The translations under genes and the position numbers were made by a program. A model generated the notes under the pieces. It was not told the origin of the DNA. It saw nothing but the letters and a program-made list of their open reading frames with translations, and did no database searches. A stretch of 64,000 nt of DNA from an uncultured Pelagibacteraceae bacterium (lineage in GTDB: Bacteria; Pseudomonadota; Alphaproteobacteria; Pelagibacterales; Pelagibacteraceae), in contig CACNWU010000004.1 in the NCBI GenBank assembly GCA_902624185.1, forward strand, positions 1 to 64,000, read 5' to 3'. This document shows, piece after piece, positions 29,209-39,995 of this stretch (position 1 is its first letter; the number at the start of each line of letters is the position of its first letter).

Positions 29209-30650
29209 TAACCAACGCTCCCCTCAAGACTTATGCCAACTAATTTTTGTGCCTCTACAGCAAATTCCATTGGTAGCTGTTGAAGTACTTCTTTGCAAAA
29301 TCCATTGACGATTAGTCCAACTGCTTCCTCTGAATTAAGTCCCCTTTGTTGACAGTAATGCAACTGTTCTTCACTTATTTTTGAAGTTGTTGCCTCGTGA
29401 GCTATATTTGAGTCAAAATTTTTATTTTTTATGTATGGAACTGTATGTGCCCCACATCTATTTCCCATTAATAAAGAATCACATTGTGTATAGTTGCTAG
29501 AATTTTTTGCTTTAGAATTAATATCTACCAAACCTCTATAAGTCATATCAGAAAATCCAGCACTTATACCTTTGGAAATAATTTTACTTTTAGTATTTTT
29601 TCCTAAATGAATCATTTTAGTACCAGTATCTGCTTTTTGATGATTATTTGTTATAGCTATTGAATAAAATTCACCAATTGAGTTGTCACCTTTCAATATA
29701 CAGCTTGGATATTTCCATGTTATAGCTGAGCCTGTTTCAACTTGTGTCCAAGAAATTTTAGAATTTTTACCTTTACACAAACCTCTTTTAGTTACAAAAT
29801 TATATATCCCGCCTTTACCATTTTCATCTCCTGGGTACCAATTCTGAACAGTTGAGTACTTAATTTCAGCATCATCTAAAGCTATTAGTTCAACGTTAGC
29901 TGCATGTAATTGATTTTCATCTCTCATCGGAGCTGTACAGCCTTCCAAATAACTTACATAGCTTCCTTTATCAGCTACAATAAGTGTTCTCTCGAATTGT
30001 CCAGTTTCAGATGCATTAATTCTAAAATAAGTTGAAAGTTCCATCGGACATCTCACTCCCTCAGGAATATAAACAAACGACCCATCAGTAAATACAGCAG
30101 AGTTAAGAGTAGCAAAAAAATGATCTGTTGTCGGAATAACTGTGCCTAAATATTTTTTTACTAGTTCAGGATGTTTTTGGATAGCCTCTGACATTGAGCA
30201 AAAAATAATTCCATGTTTTGTTAACTCACCTTTAAATGTGGTAGCTACTGAAACTGAGTCAAAAACAGCGTCGACCGCAATTCCGTTTAGTCTAGCTTGT
30301 TCATTTAATGGTATACCTAATTTATTATAAGTTTCTAACAGTTTTGGATCTAGTTCATCTAAACTTTTAGGTTTATCTTTCATACTTTTAGGGGCTGAGT
30401 AATAATATAAATCTTGATAATCAATTTTTGGATATTTTGGTTTTTGCCAATCCGGTTCTTTTAATTGCTTGAATCTCTCAAATGCTTTTAACCTAAAATC
30501 TAGCATCCACTTTGGTTCTTTTTTTATATTAGATATAAATTTTATTACATTTTCATTTAAACCTTTTGGTGCTCTAATATTTTCAATATCAGTCGTAAAT
30601 CCATATTTATAATCTTTTAGATTCTCAATGTCTTTTTCTCTAGTATCCAT
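29208..30650 (-). CDS. sufB: SufB Fe-S scaffold subunit
   Basis: [72 protein letters not shown]. Confidence 0.95.
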   Translation of the reverse strand: MDTREKDIENLKDYKYGFTTDIENIRAPKGLNENVIKFISNIKKEPKWMLDFRLKAFERFKQLKEPDWQKPKYPKIDYQDLYYYSAPKSMKDKPKSLDELDPKLLETYNKLGIPLNEQARLNGIAVDAVFDSVSVATTFKGELTKHGIIFCSMSEAIQKHPELVKKYLGTVIPTTDHFFATLNSAVFTDGSFVYIPEGVRCPMELSTYFRINASETGQFERTLIVADKGSYVSYLEGCTAPMRDENQLHAANVELIALDDAEIKYSTVQNWYPGDENGKGGIYNFVTKRGLCKGKNSKISWTQVETGSAITWKYPSCILKGDNSIGEFYSIAITNNHQKADTGTKMIHLGKNTKSKIISKGISAGFSDMTYRGLVDINSKAKNSSNYTQCDSLLMGNRCGAHTVPYIKNKNFDSNIAHEATTSKISEEQLHYCQQRGLNSEEAVGLIVNGFCKEVLQQLPMEFAVEAQKLVGISLEGSVG

Positions 30651-30652
30651 TC

Positions 30653-31078
30653 CTAAACTCTTCTCTCATTATTATCTTTAACTAAATCTTCTAAACTTTT
30701 TTCGTCAAAAAAATTGTTGATGTGATTTTCAAGTTCATCCCAAAGATTATGGGTTAGACATTTGGTCAGTTTACCATTACATCCTTTTTTTGAATCTTTT
30801 TTACACTGAACAGTCTTTACCTTTTCATCAACTGCTTCAAAAATATTTGTTAGTTTTATTTCTTTAGCCCTTTTATTTAAAATATAACCACCTTGAGTAC
30901 CTCTTACGCTTTGAACAATTTCTTTTTTTCTCAATTTTGAAAAAATTTGTTCCAGGTAATCAAGCGAAATACCTTGTCTTAGCGAAATATCTCTGAGGGA
31001 AACTGGGTTTATATTGTTAAACCTTGCCAGATCCACTAAAGCCATTACCGCATATCTGCCTTTAGATGTAAGTCTCAT
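30653..31078 (-). CDS. iscR: Rrf2-family Fe-S regulator, IscR-like
   Basis: [53 protein letters not shown], ligands C...C...CLTHNLW; heads the suf operon. Confidence 0.88.
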   Translation of the reverse strand: MRLTSKGRYAVMALVDLARFNNINPVSLRDISLRQGISLDYLEQIFSKLRKKEIVQSVRGTQGGYILNKRAKEIKLTNIFEAVDEKVKTVQCKKDSKKGCNGKLTKCLTHNLWDELENHINNFFDEKSLEDLVKDNNERRV

Positions 31079-31104
31079 AAATGCTTATTTTAGTGGATAT
31101 ATAT

Positions 31105-31129
31105 AAACCCGACTAAAATAGTCAAGTAT
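31105..31129. promoter_or_regulatory. Type-1 IscR operator-like site upstream of iscR/suf
   Basis: AAACCCGACTAAAATAGTCAAGTAT versus ATASYYGACTRWWWYAGTCRRSTAT: 24 of 25 positions match. Confidence 0.85.
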
Positions 31130-31211
31130 CATATTAAAAAAAAGACTAACATTTTGTCACGCAGTTGTGATAAACCTAATTTTTTTTTGAGAATAATAAT
31201 CAATAACAATT

Positions 31212-31868
31212 ATGGATAACAAAGTTTTAGAAATATTCATCCCGGGCCCAGCAGGGAGATTAGAAGCAAAATATTTTAAAAGTAAAAAAAATACATCACC
31301 CATTGCATTAGTATTACAACCTCACCCTCAATACGGTGGAACTATGAATAATAAAGTTGTTGTAGAAACATTTAATACTTTTATGGAAAATGATTTTTCT
31401 GTTTGTAGAGTAAATTTTAGGGGAGTTGGTAAAAGTGATGGAGAATTTGATAATGGACAGGGTGAGCTTGCAGACGCTGCTGCTGCTTTAGATTGGTTAG
31501 AAAGAGAAAATTTTGATAACTCTCAATGTTGGGTTTCTGGATTTTCATTTGGATCTTTAATAGCAATGCAATTATTAATGCGTAGACCTGAAATTAATAG
31601 ATTTATTGCGATCTCACCACAACCAAATGTTTATGATTTTTCTTTTTTATCACCATGTCCAACTTCTGGACTTATGGTTTATGGAAAAAATGATGAACTG
31701 GTTCCAATGGAATATATAAATGATCTCAATAAAAGATTAAGTTCCCAAAAAGGAATCAAGGTAGAATTTAAAGATATACCAAATACAAATCATTTTTTTT
31801 CAAAAAATGAAATTTCTTTAGTTAAAATATTAGACAAATACATTAAAAACGAAACAGCTTTATATTAA
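31212..31868 (+). CDS. Alpha/beta hydrolase
   Basis: PHPQYGGTMNNKVV, RVNFRGVGKSDGEFDNGQGE, VSGFSFGSLIAMQ. Confidence 0.85.
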   Translation: MDNKVLEIFIPGPAGRLEAKYFKSKKNTSPIALVLQPHPQYGGTMNNKVVVETFNTFMENDFSVCRVNFRGVGKSDGEFDNGQGELADAAAALDWLERENFDNSQCWVSGFSFGSLIAMQLLMRRPEINRFIAISPQPNVYDFSFLSPCPTSGLMVYGKNDELVPMEYINDLNKRLSSQKGIKVEFKDIPNTNHFFSKNEISLVKILDKYIKNETALY

Positions 31869-33010
31869 AAATTTTCTACTATCATACCACCTCTAGATGC
31901 TTTTTTACACCTTGTGGTACTTGGAAAGGAAATATCCAAACCTTCTATCGATCGGATTGCTAAAAAAGCGAATGCTTGGGATTCTACAAAATCACCATCA
32001 ATTCCAAATTTTTCTATAGGATCTAATTGTATTTTTTCAAAATTTTTCTTAATACTTTCTAGAAGATACTTATTTTTTCTACCTCCACCACATACTAACC
32101 ACTTATGATTTTCAGTTTTTATTTTGTTTTGTATAAAACTTATGCCATCTGCAATTAGTTTGGCAGTAAAATCTGTAATAGTTGAAGCTCCATTTTCTAA
32201 AGACAAGCCTTTTGCAAAAAAAATATCAAAATTTTTTACATCTAAAGATTTTTGATATTGAGAATTAAGTGTAAAATTATCTAATGCTTGATTTAAAACC
32301 AATTGATCTGTCTTACCTGAGTTAGCTATTGTTCCTTCAAAATCATATTTTTTTTTTGAATTTTTTTTAATCCATTCGTCTATTAGACAATTTCCTGGTC
32401 CAATATCATAAGCAAGAATTTCATTGCTTTTCCATAAAGTATTTTCCTCTACCGTGGAAGTGATATTTGATATTCCCCCAATATTTAAAATATTTATAGG
32501 AAATTTAATATTAAATTTTTTATTAATTTTATTTGCTATTGTATTGTGAAAAATTGGCGCTAACGGAGCACCTTGCCCACCATTTTTTAAATCATTTTGT
32601 CTGAAATTATAAACTACCTTTTTTTTTGTTAATTGAGATAATAATTTTCCATCACCTAATTGCTTAGTAATTTTTTTATCTGGATCATGGAATATTGTTT
32701 GTCCATGAAAACCAATTAAATCAACTTTTGATTTTGACAATGCAAGTGTCTCATTAACGACTTTTCCATTGAATATTGTAATATCTCTTTCAAGAGATTT
32801 AATTTCATCTGAATGAACATCTAAATCTTCTGGTTTAAAAATTTTGTCTCTAATTTCTAGTATTCTTTGATACAAATCATTATCATATTCAAAATATTTG
32901 TCTAAAATTGAGGTATATTCTCTTTTACCGTCTGATTGTATTATAGACAGATCAACCCCATCTAGCGATGTGCCACTCATAAGGCCTATTGCTGTATAAA
33001 TCTTTTCCAT
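31865..33010 (-). CDS. anmK: Anhydro-N-acetylmuramic acid kinase
   Basis: IGLMSGTSLDGVDLSI, GFHGQTIFHDP, LNIGGISNIT, DIGPGNCLID. Confidence 0.93.
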   Translation of the reverse strand: MEKIYTAIGLMSGTSLDGVDLSIIQSDGKREYTSILDKYFEYDNDLYQRILEIRDKIFKPEDLDVHSDEIKSLERDITIFNGKVVNETLALSKSKVDLIGFHGQTIFHDPDKKITKQLGDGKLLSQLTKKKVVYNFRQNDLKNGGQGAPLAPIFHNTIANKINKKFNIKFPINILNIGGISNITSTVEENTLWKSNEILAYDIGPGNCLIDEWIKKNSKKKYDFEGTIANSGKTDQLVLNQALDNFTLNSQYQKSLDVKNFDIFFAKGLSLENGASTITDFTAKLIADGISFIQNKIKTENHKWLVCGGGRKNKYLLESIKKNFEKIQLDPIEKFGIDGDFVESQAFAFLAIRSIEGLDISFPSTTRCKKASRGGMIVENF

Positions 33011-33056
33011 TCTTATTTTTTTTTAGTAAATAATGTATAATGTAAACTATACGCAT

Positions 33057-34286
33057 ATGAATAAATTTTTAAAAGAATTTAAAGACAGAAATTTTTTTTA
33101 TCAATGTACTGATGAAAATGAATTATCTGATTTGTTAGACAAAAATAGAATTAGAGCCTATATCGGTTTTGATTGTACCGCAGAAAGCTTACATGTTGGG
33201 AGTTTACTTCAAATAATGTGTTTAAGGCTTTTACAAAAATTTGGCCATCAACCAATTGTCCTATTGGGTGGAGGTACTACTAGAATTGGCGACCCTTCAG
33301 GAAAAGATAAAACTCGTAAAATTTTATCTGAAAAAGAAATAGAAAAAAATTCAAAAAATATTAAGAAAATATTAATCAAGTTTTTAGATAACAAAAATAA
33401 AAAATTAAAACCTATATTTGTTGATAATTACAAATGGTTAAAAAAATTAAATTATATTTCTTTTCTTAGAGATATTGGAAAACACTTCACAATAAATAAG
33501 ATGTTAACATTTGACAGTGTTAAAACAAGATTGGATCGTGAACAATCTCTAAGTTACATGGAATTTAATTATATGATACTTCAAGCATATGATTTTCTTG
33601 AGCTTAATAAAAAAGAAAATTGTGTTCTACAAATTGGTGGATCCGATCAGTGGGGCAACATAGTGAATGGTGTTGATTTAATTAAAAGACATTCTAATAA
33701 AAAAGTTTTCGGTTTAACTACACCTCTTATAACTCTTGCCTCGGGGTCTAAAATGGGGAAAACTACTGATGGCGCAGTATGGTTAGATAAAAAATTTTTA
33801 TCTCCATATGATTATTGGCAATTTTGGAGAAATACTGATGATAGAGATGTAATAAGATTTTTAAAATATTTTACTGATATGGGTATTGATGAAATTAAAA
33901 GGATAGAAAATAATAATATTAACGAGTTAAAGATATTATTAGCTAATCAAACTACGTCAATGTTGCATGGAAATGATGAGGCAAAAAAATCAGAAGAAGC
34001 TGCAAGAGAAGCTTTCTCTGAAAATTCGTCTGGATCTAACCTTCCATCGATCAAAATTAATAAATCTACAATTGAAAAAAAAATAAATATATTAGATTTA
34101 ATTATTATTTCAAAACTGGAAATTTCTAAAAGTGAGATTAGACGATTAATTAAAGGCAACGCTATTAAGATAAATAATGAAATTGTAGATAACGATAAGA
34201 TAATAATTGGTAAAGAACTTTTTAAGGATAATTACCTTAAACTTTCTATCGGTAAAAAAAGACATTTGAAAATTGAAATAAATTAA
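33057..34286 (+). CDS. tyrS: Tyrosyl-tRNA synthetase
   Basis: YIGFDCTAESLHVGSLLQIM, LGGGTTRIGDPSGKD, GSDQWGN, GSKMGKT; C-terminal S4 domain. Track start 33033, start at 33057 (MNKFLKEF) more likely. Confidence 0.93.
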   Translation: MNKFLKEFKDRNFFYQCTDENELSDLLDKNRIRAYIGFDCTAESLHVGSLLQIMCLRLLQKFGHQPIVLLGGGTTRIGDPSGKDKTRKILSEKEIEKNSKNIKKILIKFLDNKNKKLKPIFVDNYKWLKKLNYISFLRDIGKHFTINKMLTFDSVKTRLDREQSLSYMEFNYMILQAYDFLELNKKENCVLQIGGSDQWGNIVNGVDLIKRHSNKKVFGLTTPLITLASGSKMGKTTDGAVWLDKKFLSPYDYWQFWRNTDDRDVIRFLKYFTDMGIDEIKRIENNNINELKILLANQTTSMLHGNDEAKKSEEAAREAFSENSSGSNLPSIKINKSTIEKKINILDLIIISKLEISKSEIRRLIKGNAIKINNEIVDNDKIIIGKELFKDNYLKLSIGKKRHLKIEIN

Positions 34287-36472
34287 TTTTTTTTAATTTT
34301 CTCAAGAGTTCTTGTTATAAATCTGGGAGTTAAAGTTTTTATTGGGTTAACTGATGTCTCTAATTTTTTTGGTGGACCTTTAATCTTAAAACTAACTCCA
34401 AAAACCCCTTCTCCAGTTTTTTTACCAACCAAAATATCACCTAAAATTGGTATTGATCCTATTGCTTTATTTATTGTAGTAGCTGGTACTAATGTACCTC
34501 GTAAACTTACAAGCTTTGACTTTTCAACATAGCCATCCATTAAGATAGAAATTGCTGGTCCAATTGCATAAATTTCATTTATTGTAGTTAAGGATCCTTT
34601 GCTTTCAGAACTCATTTCAAATTCATTAAATCTTATACCTTCTCCAGATAATAAATCAGCTATACCTTGTAAAGAAGCTAAAGTTAATATTTTAGTTAAT
34701 GCCGGAAGTTCTTTTAATTTAAAATCATATATCTTTAATTTCGATGTAGATAATTCTCCATTTTTTATTGAGTAAAAATCTAAAGAACCTTCTTCAAAAC
34801 CTTTGATAAATTTATATCTTTTTACAAATGGTTTTGCCCTCGGTGAATAAAGTGTTGTTACTTTATTTCCGCTACTAGATCTAATTGAGAAATTAATTTT
34901 TTCTTCGGAACTAAATGACGAGGACAACTTCCCTTCTACAATTTCATTATTTTTAAAATTTAAAAAACCTTTTAATTTATAAATTGTTTCACTATCCCCG
35001 ATTAAAACTTTATCAAAATTGATTTTTACGTTAACATTTTTCCCAAAAACATCAGATTTTTCTGAACTATCTCCTAAAAGTAAATCATCTATTAATTTAT
35101 TGGCATTAAAATATTTGCCTTTCATTTCGTATTTATCGGAAACTTTTTTGATTAAGATCTGATTTTTTTGATTTTCAAGATCCAAAAAATTTAATCTTGA
35201 AGAGCTAATACTTTCTAATTTGAAATCTTTATTAAAAAGAAGATTTTCAATTTCAAATGTATTATCCCCATTATTCAAGTAAATACGCTCAAACTCTACA
35301 CCTGAATTTTCCTTATATATGCCAGATATTTCAAGATAGGCGTCTGAATCTTTTTCTTTCTTGTAATTTAGAATTTCAAGATTGACCAAATTTTTTTTTA
35401 AATTAAGCTTTGTGTCAAAAGAATATTTTTCATTAGACTTTTTTAAATTGTACTTAATTAAATCAAACTCTTTTTGTATTAATAATTCCCCTTCGCCATT
35501 AACTTCTAAATTATTTTTTGAAAATTTGATATCAATTTTGTGATTTTTTAAATTCAAGAATTCACTTTTTTCTGGAAACAATTTTCCTATTTTAAATGAA
35601 TTTTTAATTGATAAACCCTTAATTTCTAAAATTGTGTCTATATTAAAATTTTCAATTTTATAATTTTTTGAAATTTCCAAAAAAAATTTGTTTTTTGATA
35701 GGAAACTTATTTTTTCAATATCAGTCTTAAATAAAGAATTTATTGAAATATTATTTTTTTCTCTTGACAAATTAATCAGGTCATTTTGAAATGTGCCCTT
35801 AATTTGAGTTGAATTATCTAAATTTTTGATAGATATTTTATCTGACTTAAAACCAATATTTTTAAAATCAAAACTTAAATTACCTATATTAATTAATTTT
35901 TTTTCAGAATTAAATATTAAATTTATGTTTTCTACTTTGTTTTGATTTAATAAATTTAAAGATGCATCTTTTATAAAACCTTTAAATTTAAAGTTATTTG
36001 AAATTTTCCCAAATTTATCAAAGTTTATATCTATATCTGCTATTATGTAGCCAGAATTAATCATTTTATCTAATAAAAATAATTCCGGTTTATTTTTTAT
36101 TGATCGAATAAATGAAATAAGTTCTTTAATTTTTAATGATTTCGAAGAGATTGATATATTCGAAGTAGAGACTTTTTTATTTAGTAAACTTTTTAAAGAA
36201 ATATCAGTTTTAATAGTCTCAAGCTCTAAAGACTTATTTCCATATAAAATAGTTGCACCTAGTGTTTTTGCATTGATATTAAGTTTTAGTGGATTCAAAA
36301 TTAATTTTACTTCATTAAGTTTTACATCAAATTTTGTGTCAATTTTTTTTATATTAGCTCTAATTTGATCATTAAACCTAGTGGTCTCTAAACCAAATAA
36401 GCTTAGATAGAATAATATTAATATTATAGATAAGCTTAAAAATAATATTGTTCTTATAAAATATTTAATCAT
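34283..36472 (-). CDS. AsmA/YhdP-like large envelope protein
   Basis: N-terminal TM; C-terminal GSLTTINEIYAIGPAISILMDGYVEKSKLVSLRGTLVPATTINKAIGSIPILGDILVGKKTGEGVFGVSFKIKG. Confidence 0.78.
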   Translation of the reverse strand: MIKYFIRTILFLSLSIILILFYLSLFGLETTRFNDQIRANIKKIDTKFDVKLNEVKLILNPLKLNINAKTLGATILYGNKSLELETIKTDISLKSLLNKKVSTSNISISSKSLKIKELISFIRSIKNKPELFLLDKMINSGYIIADIDINFDKFGKISNNFKFKGFIKDASLNLLNQNKVENINLIFNSEKKLINIGNLSFDFKNIGFKSDKISIKNLDNSTQIKGTFQNDLINLSREKNNISINSLFKTDIEKISFLSKNKFFLEISKNYKIENFNIDTILEIKGLSIKNSFKIGKLFPEKSEFLNLKNHKIDIKFSKNNLEVNGEGELLIQKEFDLIKYNLKKSNEKYSFDTKLNLKKNLVNLEILNYKKEKDSDAYLEISGIYKENSGVEFERIYLNNGDNTFEIENLLFNKDFKLESISSSRLNFLDLENQKNQILIKKVSDKYEMKGKYFNANKLIDDLLLGDSSEKSDVFGKNVNVKINFDKVLIGDSETIYKLKGFLNFKNNEIVEGKLSSSFSSEEKINFSIRSSSGNKVTTLYSPRAKPFVKRYKFIKGFEEGSLDFYSIKNGELSTSKLKIYDFKLKELPALTKILTLASLQGIADLLSGEGIRFNEFEMSSESKGSLTTINEIYAIGPAISILMDGYVEKSKLVSLRGTLVPATTINKAIGSIPILGDILVGKKTGEGVFGVSFKIKGPPKKLETSVNPIKTLTPRFITRTLEKIKKN

Positions 36473-37564
36473 TTAACCTGATATAAAGATTCCTCTAAAA
36501 ATTGATCAATTTCACCATTTAAAATTTTATCCGGACTTGTGCTTTCAAAATTTGTCCTATTATCTTTGACTAATTGATACGGCTGTAAAACATATGATCT
36601 AATTTGGTGTCCCCAGCCAATTTCTGATTTTGATGACTCTATATTTTGGTTTTTTTCTTCTTTTTTTTTTATTTCAAAATCATAAAGTCTTGCTTTAAGC
36701 ATATTCATACAAGTTTCTTTATTTTTATGTTGAGATCTTTCGTTTTGGCACTGTACAACAATTTTTGAGGGAATATGAGTTATTCTTACAGCACTATCAG
36801 TTGTGTTAACATGTTGCCCACCAGCTCCACTAGATCTATAAGTGTCTATTCTCAAATCTTTATCTAAAATTTCTATTCTTATATTTTCATCTATTACTGG
36901 GTACACCCATACACTAGCAAAACTGGTATGTCTTCTTGCACCAGAATCAAATGGTGAGATTCTCACTAATCTATGAATACCGGATTCTTTTTTTAACCAT
37001 CCAAAAACGTATTCACCTTCAATTTTGATTGTAGAAGATTTTATTCCAGCCTCATCTCCTTTATGTTCACTAATTAAGTTATAATTATAATTCTTTATTT
37101 CCGCCCATTTAAGATACATTCTTCTTAACATATCAGCCCAATCTTGGCTTTCAGTACCTCCTGCGCCAGCGTGTATTTCTACGTAGCAATCAAGTGTATC
37201 TGCCTCATTAGATAAAAAACATTTAATTTCGTTTTTTTTTACAATATTTTTTAACTCATTTAAATTTAATGATATTTCTTCTAAAATAGATTGATTTTTT
37301 TCCTCTACCGCTAATTTAAGTAAATCCTGTATGTCTTTAATAGTAACTTCTGAGTCATTAAAAGAATTGATCAATTCCTCAAATAATTTTTTTTCTTTTA
37401 GGATACTCTTAGATCTGCTCTTGTTTTGCCAAAAATCTGGCTCCAGAATTTTTTTGTTAATTTTATCAAGTTTTGAATTAATATCATTTTTTTCAAAGAA
37501 ACTCCTGAATTCTAGAGTTAATTTTTCTAATTTCTTCTATTTGATTTATAATTAGATTATCCAT
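36469..37564 (-). CDS. prfB: Peptide chain release factor 2, expressed by programmed +1 frameshift
   Basis: GGQHVNTTDSAVRITH GGQ motif; upstream 23-codon zero-frame ORF ATGGATAATCTA...CAGGAGTTTCTT ends TGA at 37493-37495, +1 shift continues EKNDINSKLDKINKKILEPDFWQNKSRSKS... into the main ORF. Confidence 0.92.
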
Positions 37565-39903
37565 TAGTAAAATTTTAATATGTTGTTTTGATCAAGTCTA
37601 TTACTATTAGTGTAAAATACTTTATTATCCACAATATCTTTTTTTTTATAGTTTTCAATTATTGTATTTTTTGATGAAGTTTTTGCTCTTTGACCTAACC
37701 CAGGGTCTATTACCATCATTACAATGCCATCTGGTACTTTGAATGGCCTTGCATCAGATTTCTTAATACCGTTTTCAACAAAATTTTTAAAAATTGGCAA
37801 TGCAGTTTTAGACCCGGTTTCGTATTTTCCAAGTGGCCTTGGATTATCAAATCCAATATAAACACCTATAACTAAATTTGAGGTAAAACCAATAAACCAG
37901 GTATCTGTATTATTATTTGTAGTTCCAGTTTTACCACCAATATTCATATTTAAGTTTTTTAATTTTTTACCAGTACCTCTTTGAATGACTCCTTCTAGAA
38001 TAGATGTCATTTGATATGCGGTTTGAGGTGAAAATATTTGCTTATAGTCATCTTTAATTTTAGGATAAAAATCACCTAAATAAGAAATTTTATTACAGTC
38101 ATCACATTTTCTTATCTCATTATTTACAATAGTTGTGCCTTCACTGTCTTGTATTCGATCAATTAAAATTGGGTAAACGAGTTTACCCCCATTTACAAAA
38201 GCTGAGTAAGCTGAAGTTAATTTTATTAATGTTGTCTCTGCTGAACCTAGAGAAATAGACATTAGCTCATCAGGATTCTCATAAATACCTAACTTTTTTG
38301 AAAAATTAATAATCTTATTAACACCCAAATCTTGTGCAATTCTAATAGTCATTAAATTTCTAGACTTTTCTAAACCAGTTCTTAAGGTTGATGGTCCATA
38401 GAATTTTTTACCATAATTCTCAGGTTTCCATAATTTAAGATCTTCTCCTTGATCCAAAACAAGTGGAGCGTCTAATATTAATGATGATGGGTTATAATTA
38501 TTTTCTAACGCTAAAGCATAAACAAAGGGTTTAAAAGCAGAACCAGGTTGTCGTAATGCTTGGGTCGCTCTATTAAACTCACTTTTTTTAAAACTAAATC
38601 CTCCACTTAAAGATAAAATTCTACCTGTAAAAGGGTCCATCACAACAATTCCTCCATTTACATTTGGTAATTGTTTCAACTGATAGATATTATCTTTCAC
38701 TTTTTTCACATAAATTACGTCATTCTTTTTAAAAAGTTCATTGAATTCTTTTTTCGTCCAAGAGATACCACTGTAATTTATTATTCCTTTTTTATAATCT
38801 TCCGTCTCAATTATAACTGAAAACTTTTCTATTTTTTTAATAATTGCTATTTGCCAATTTATTGATTTCTCAAGTCTATAGTCATCTAAATTATCAGCCC
38901 AATTTTTTTTATACTTTTTAATATTAAATAACGGACCCCTCCACCCCTTTCTCTCATCATATCCTATTAAACCTTTTCTAAGGGATGTGGTTGCTAATTT
39001 TTGTAAATTTAAATCTATTGGTGTATTTATATTAAAACCTTGTTTATAAACTTTATCGTAAGTAAGATCTTCAATAATTTTTTTTCTTACATCCTCAATG
39101 AAATATTGTGCATCCTCTAAAAATACTTTTTGTTTTTTTCTTAATATGATTTTTTTATCTCTAAGTTCTACAAATTTTTGATAATCGATATAATCATTCT
39201 CATATAAATTTTTTAAAACCAAATCTCTTCTAAACTTAGCAAGTTCAATATCTCTATAAGGATTATAACGGCTTGGAGCTTTTGGTAAAGCAGCTAAAAG
39301 AGCTGACTCAGCGTAATCTAAATCTTTAATTGATTTATCAAAGTATTCTAAACTAGCTGCTGCAACTCCATAGGAACCTCCTCCAAGATAAATTTGGTTA
39401 AGATATAATTCTAAAATTCTCTCCTTGGTTAATGTTCTTTCAATTCTAAATGCTAAAATAGCCTCCTTTATTTTTCTATTTAAACTTACTTCATTAGAAA
39501 GTAAAAAATTTTTTGCGACTTGTTGTGTTATTGTCGATGCTCCCTCTAGTCTTTTAGAATTTAAAACATTAGAAATATTTCTTATTGTAGCTCTTAATAC
39601 TCCTTTAGCATCAACACCGGGGTGTGAAAAAAAATTTTTATCCTCTGCTGAGAGAAAAGAATTAATCACATTATTGGGAATAGACTCATAGGGAACAAAA
39701 ATTCTTTTTTCCCTAGAAAAATCTGCAACTAATGTTCCATCTCCAGAATACACTTTGCTCGAAACAGGCGGTTTATAATTCTTTAAAAATTTATAATCTG
39801 GTATTTTATTTGAAAAAGTCCACAATATTGTTAAAACTAATAAGCTAATTAGTACAAATATTCCGATAAAACTTATTAAAATATTTTTAATGATATTATT
39901 CAT
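37564..39903 (-). CDS. mrcA: Penicillin-binding protein 1A
   Basis: AEDKNFFSHPGVDAKGVLRA, GASTITQQVAKNFLLS, transpeptidase RQPGSAFKPFVYALAL, GKTGTTNNNTDTWF. Confidence 0.93.
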   Translation of the reverse strand: MNNIIKNILISFIGIFVLISLLVLTILWTFSNKIPDYKFLKNYKPPVSSKVYSGDGTLVADFSREKRIFVPYESIPNNVINSFLSAEDKNFFSHPGVDAKGVLRATIRNISNVLNSKRLEGASTITQQVAKNFLLSNEVSLNRKIKEAILAFRIERTLTKERILELYLNQIYLGGGSYGVAAASLEYFDKSIKDLDYAESALLAALPKAPSRYNPYRDIELAKFRRDLVLKNLYENDYIDYQKFVELRDKKIILRKKQKVFLEDAQYFIEDVRKKIIEDLTYDKVYKQGFNINTPIDLNLQKLATTSLRKGLIGYDERKGWRGPLFNIKKYKKNWADNLDDYRLEKSINWQIAIIKKIEKFSVIIETEDYKKGIINYSGISWTKKEFNELFKKNDVIYVKKVKDNIYQLKQLPNVNGGIVVMDPFTGRILSLSGGFSFKKSEFNRATQALRQPGSAFKPFVYALALENNYNPSSLILDAPLVLDQGEDLKLWKPENYGKKFYGPSTLRTGLEKSRNLMTIRIAQDLGVNKIINFSKKLGIYENPDELMSISLGSAETTLIKLTSAYSAFVNGGKLVYPILIDRIQDSEGTTIVNNEIRKCDDCNKISYLGDFYPKIKDDYKQIFSPQTAYQMTSILEGVIQRGTGKKLKNLNMNIGGKTGTTNNNTDTWFIGFTSNLVIGVYIGFDNPRPLGKYETGSKTALPIFKNFVENGIKKSDARPFKVPDGIVMMVIDPGLGQRAKTSSKNTIIENYKKKDIVDNKVFYTNSNRLDQNNILKFY

Positions 39904-39995
39904 TTTGATTCCATTATATAGAAGAATTTGTTAAAGATAAGGCATTAGAATAAAACAAAATTTAAAATTTAAATGAAAAAATCAAATATCAAATT

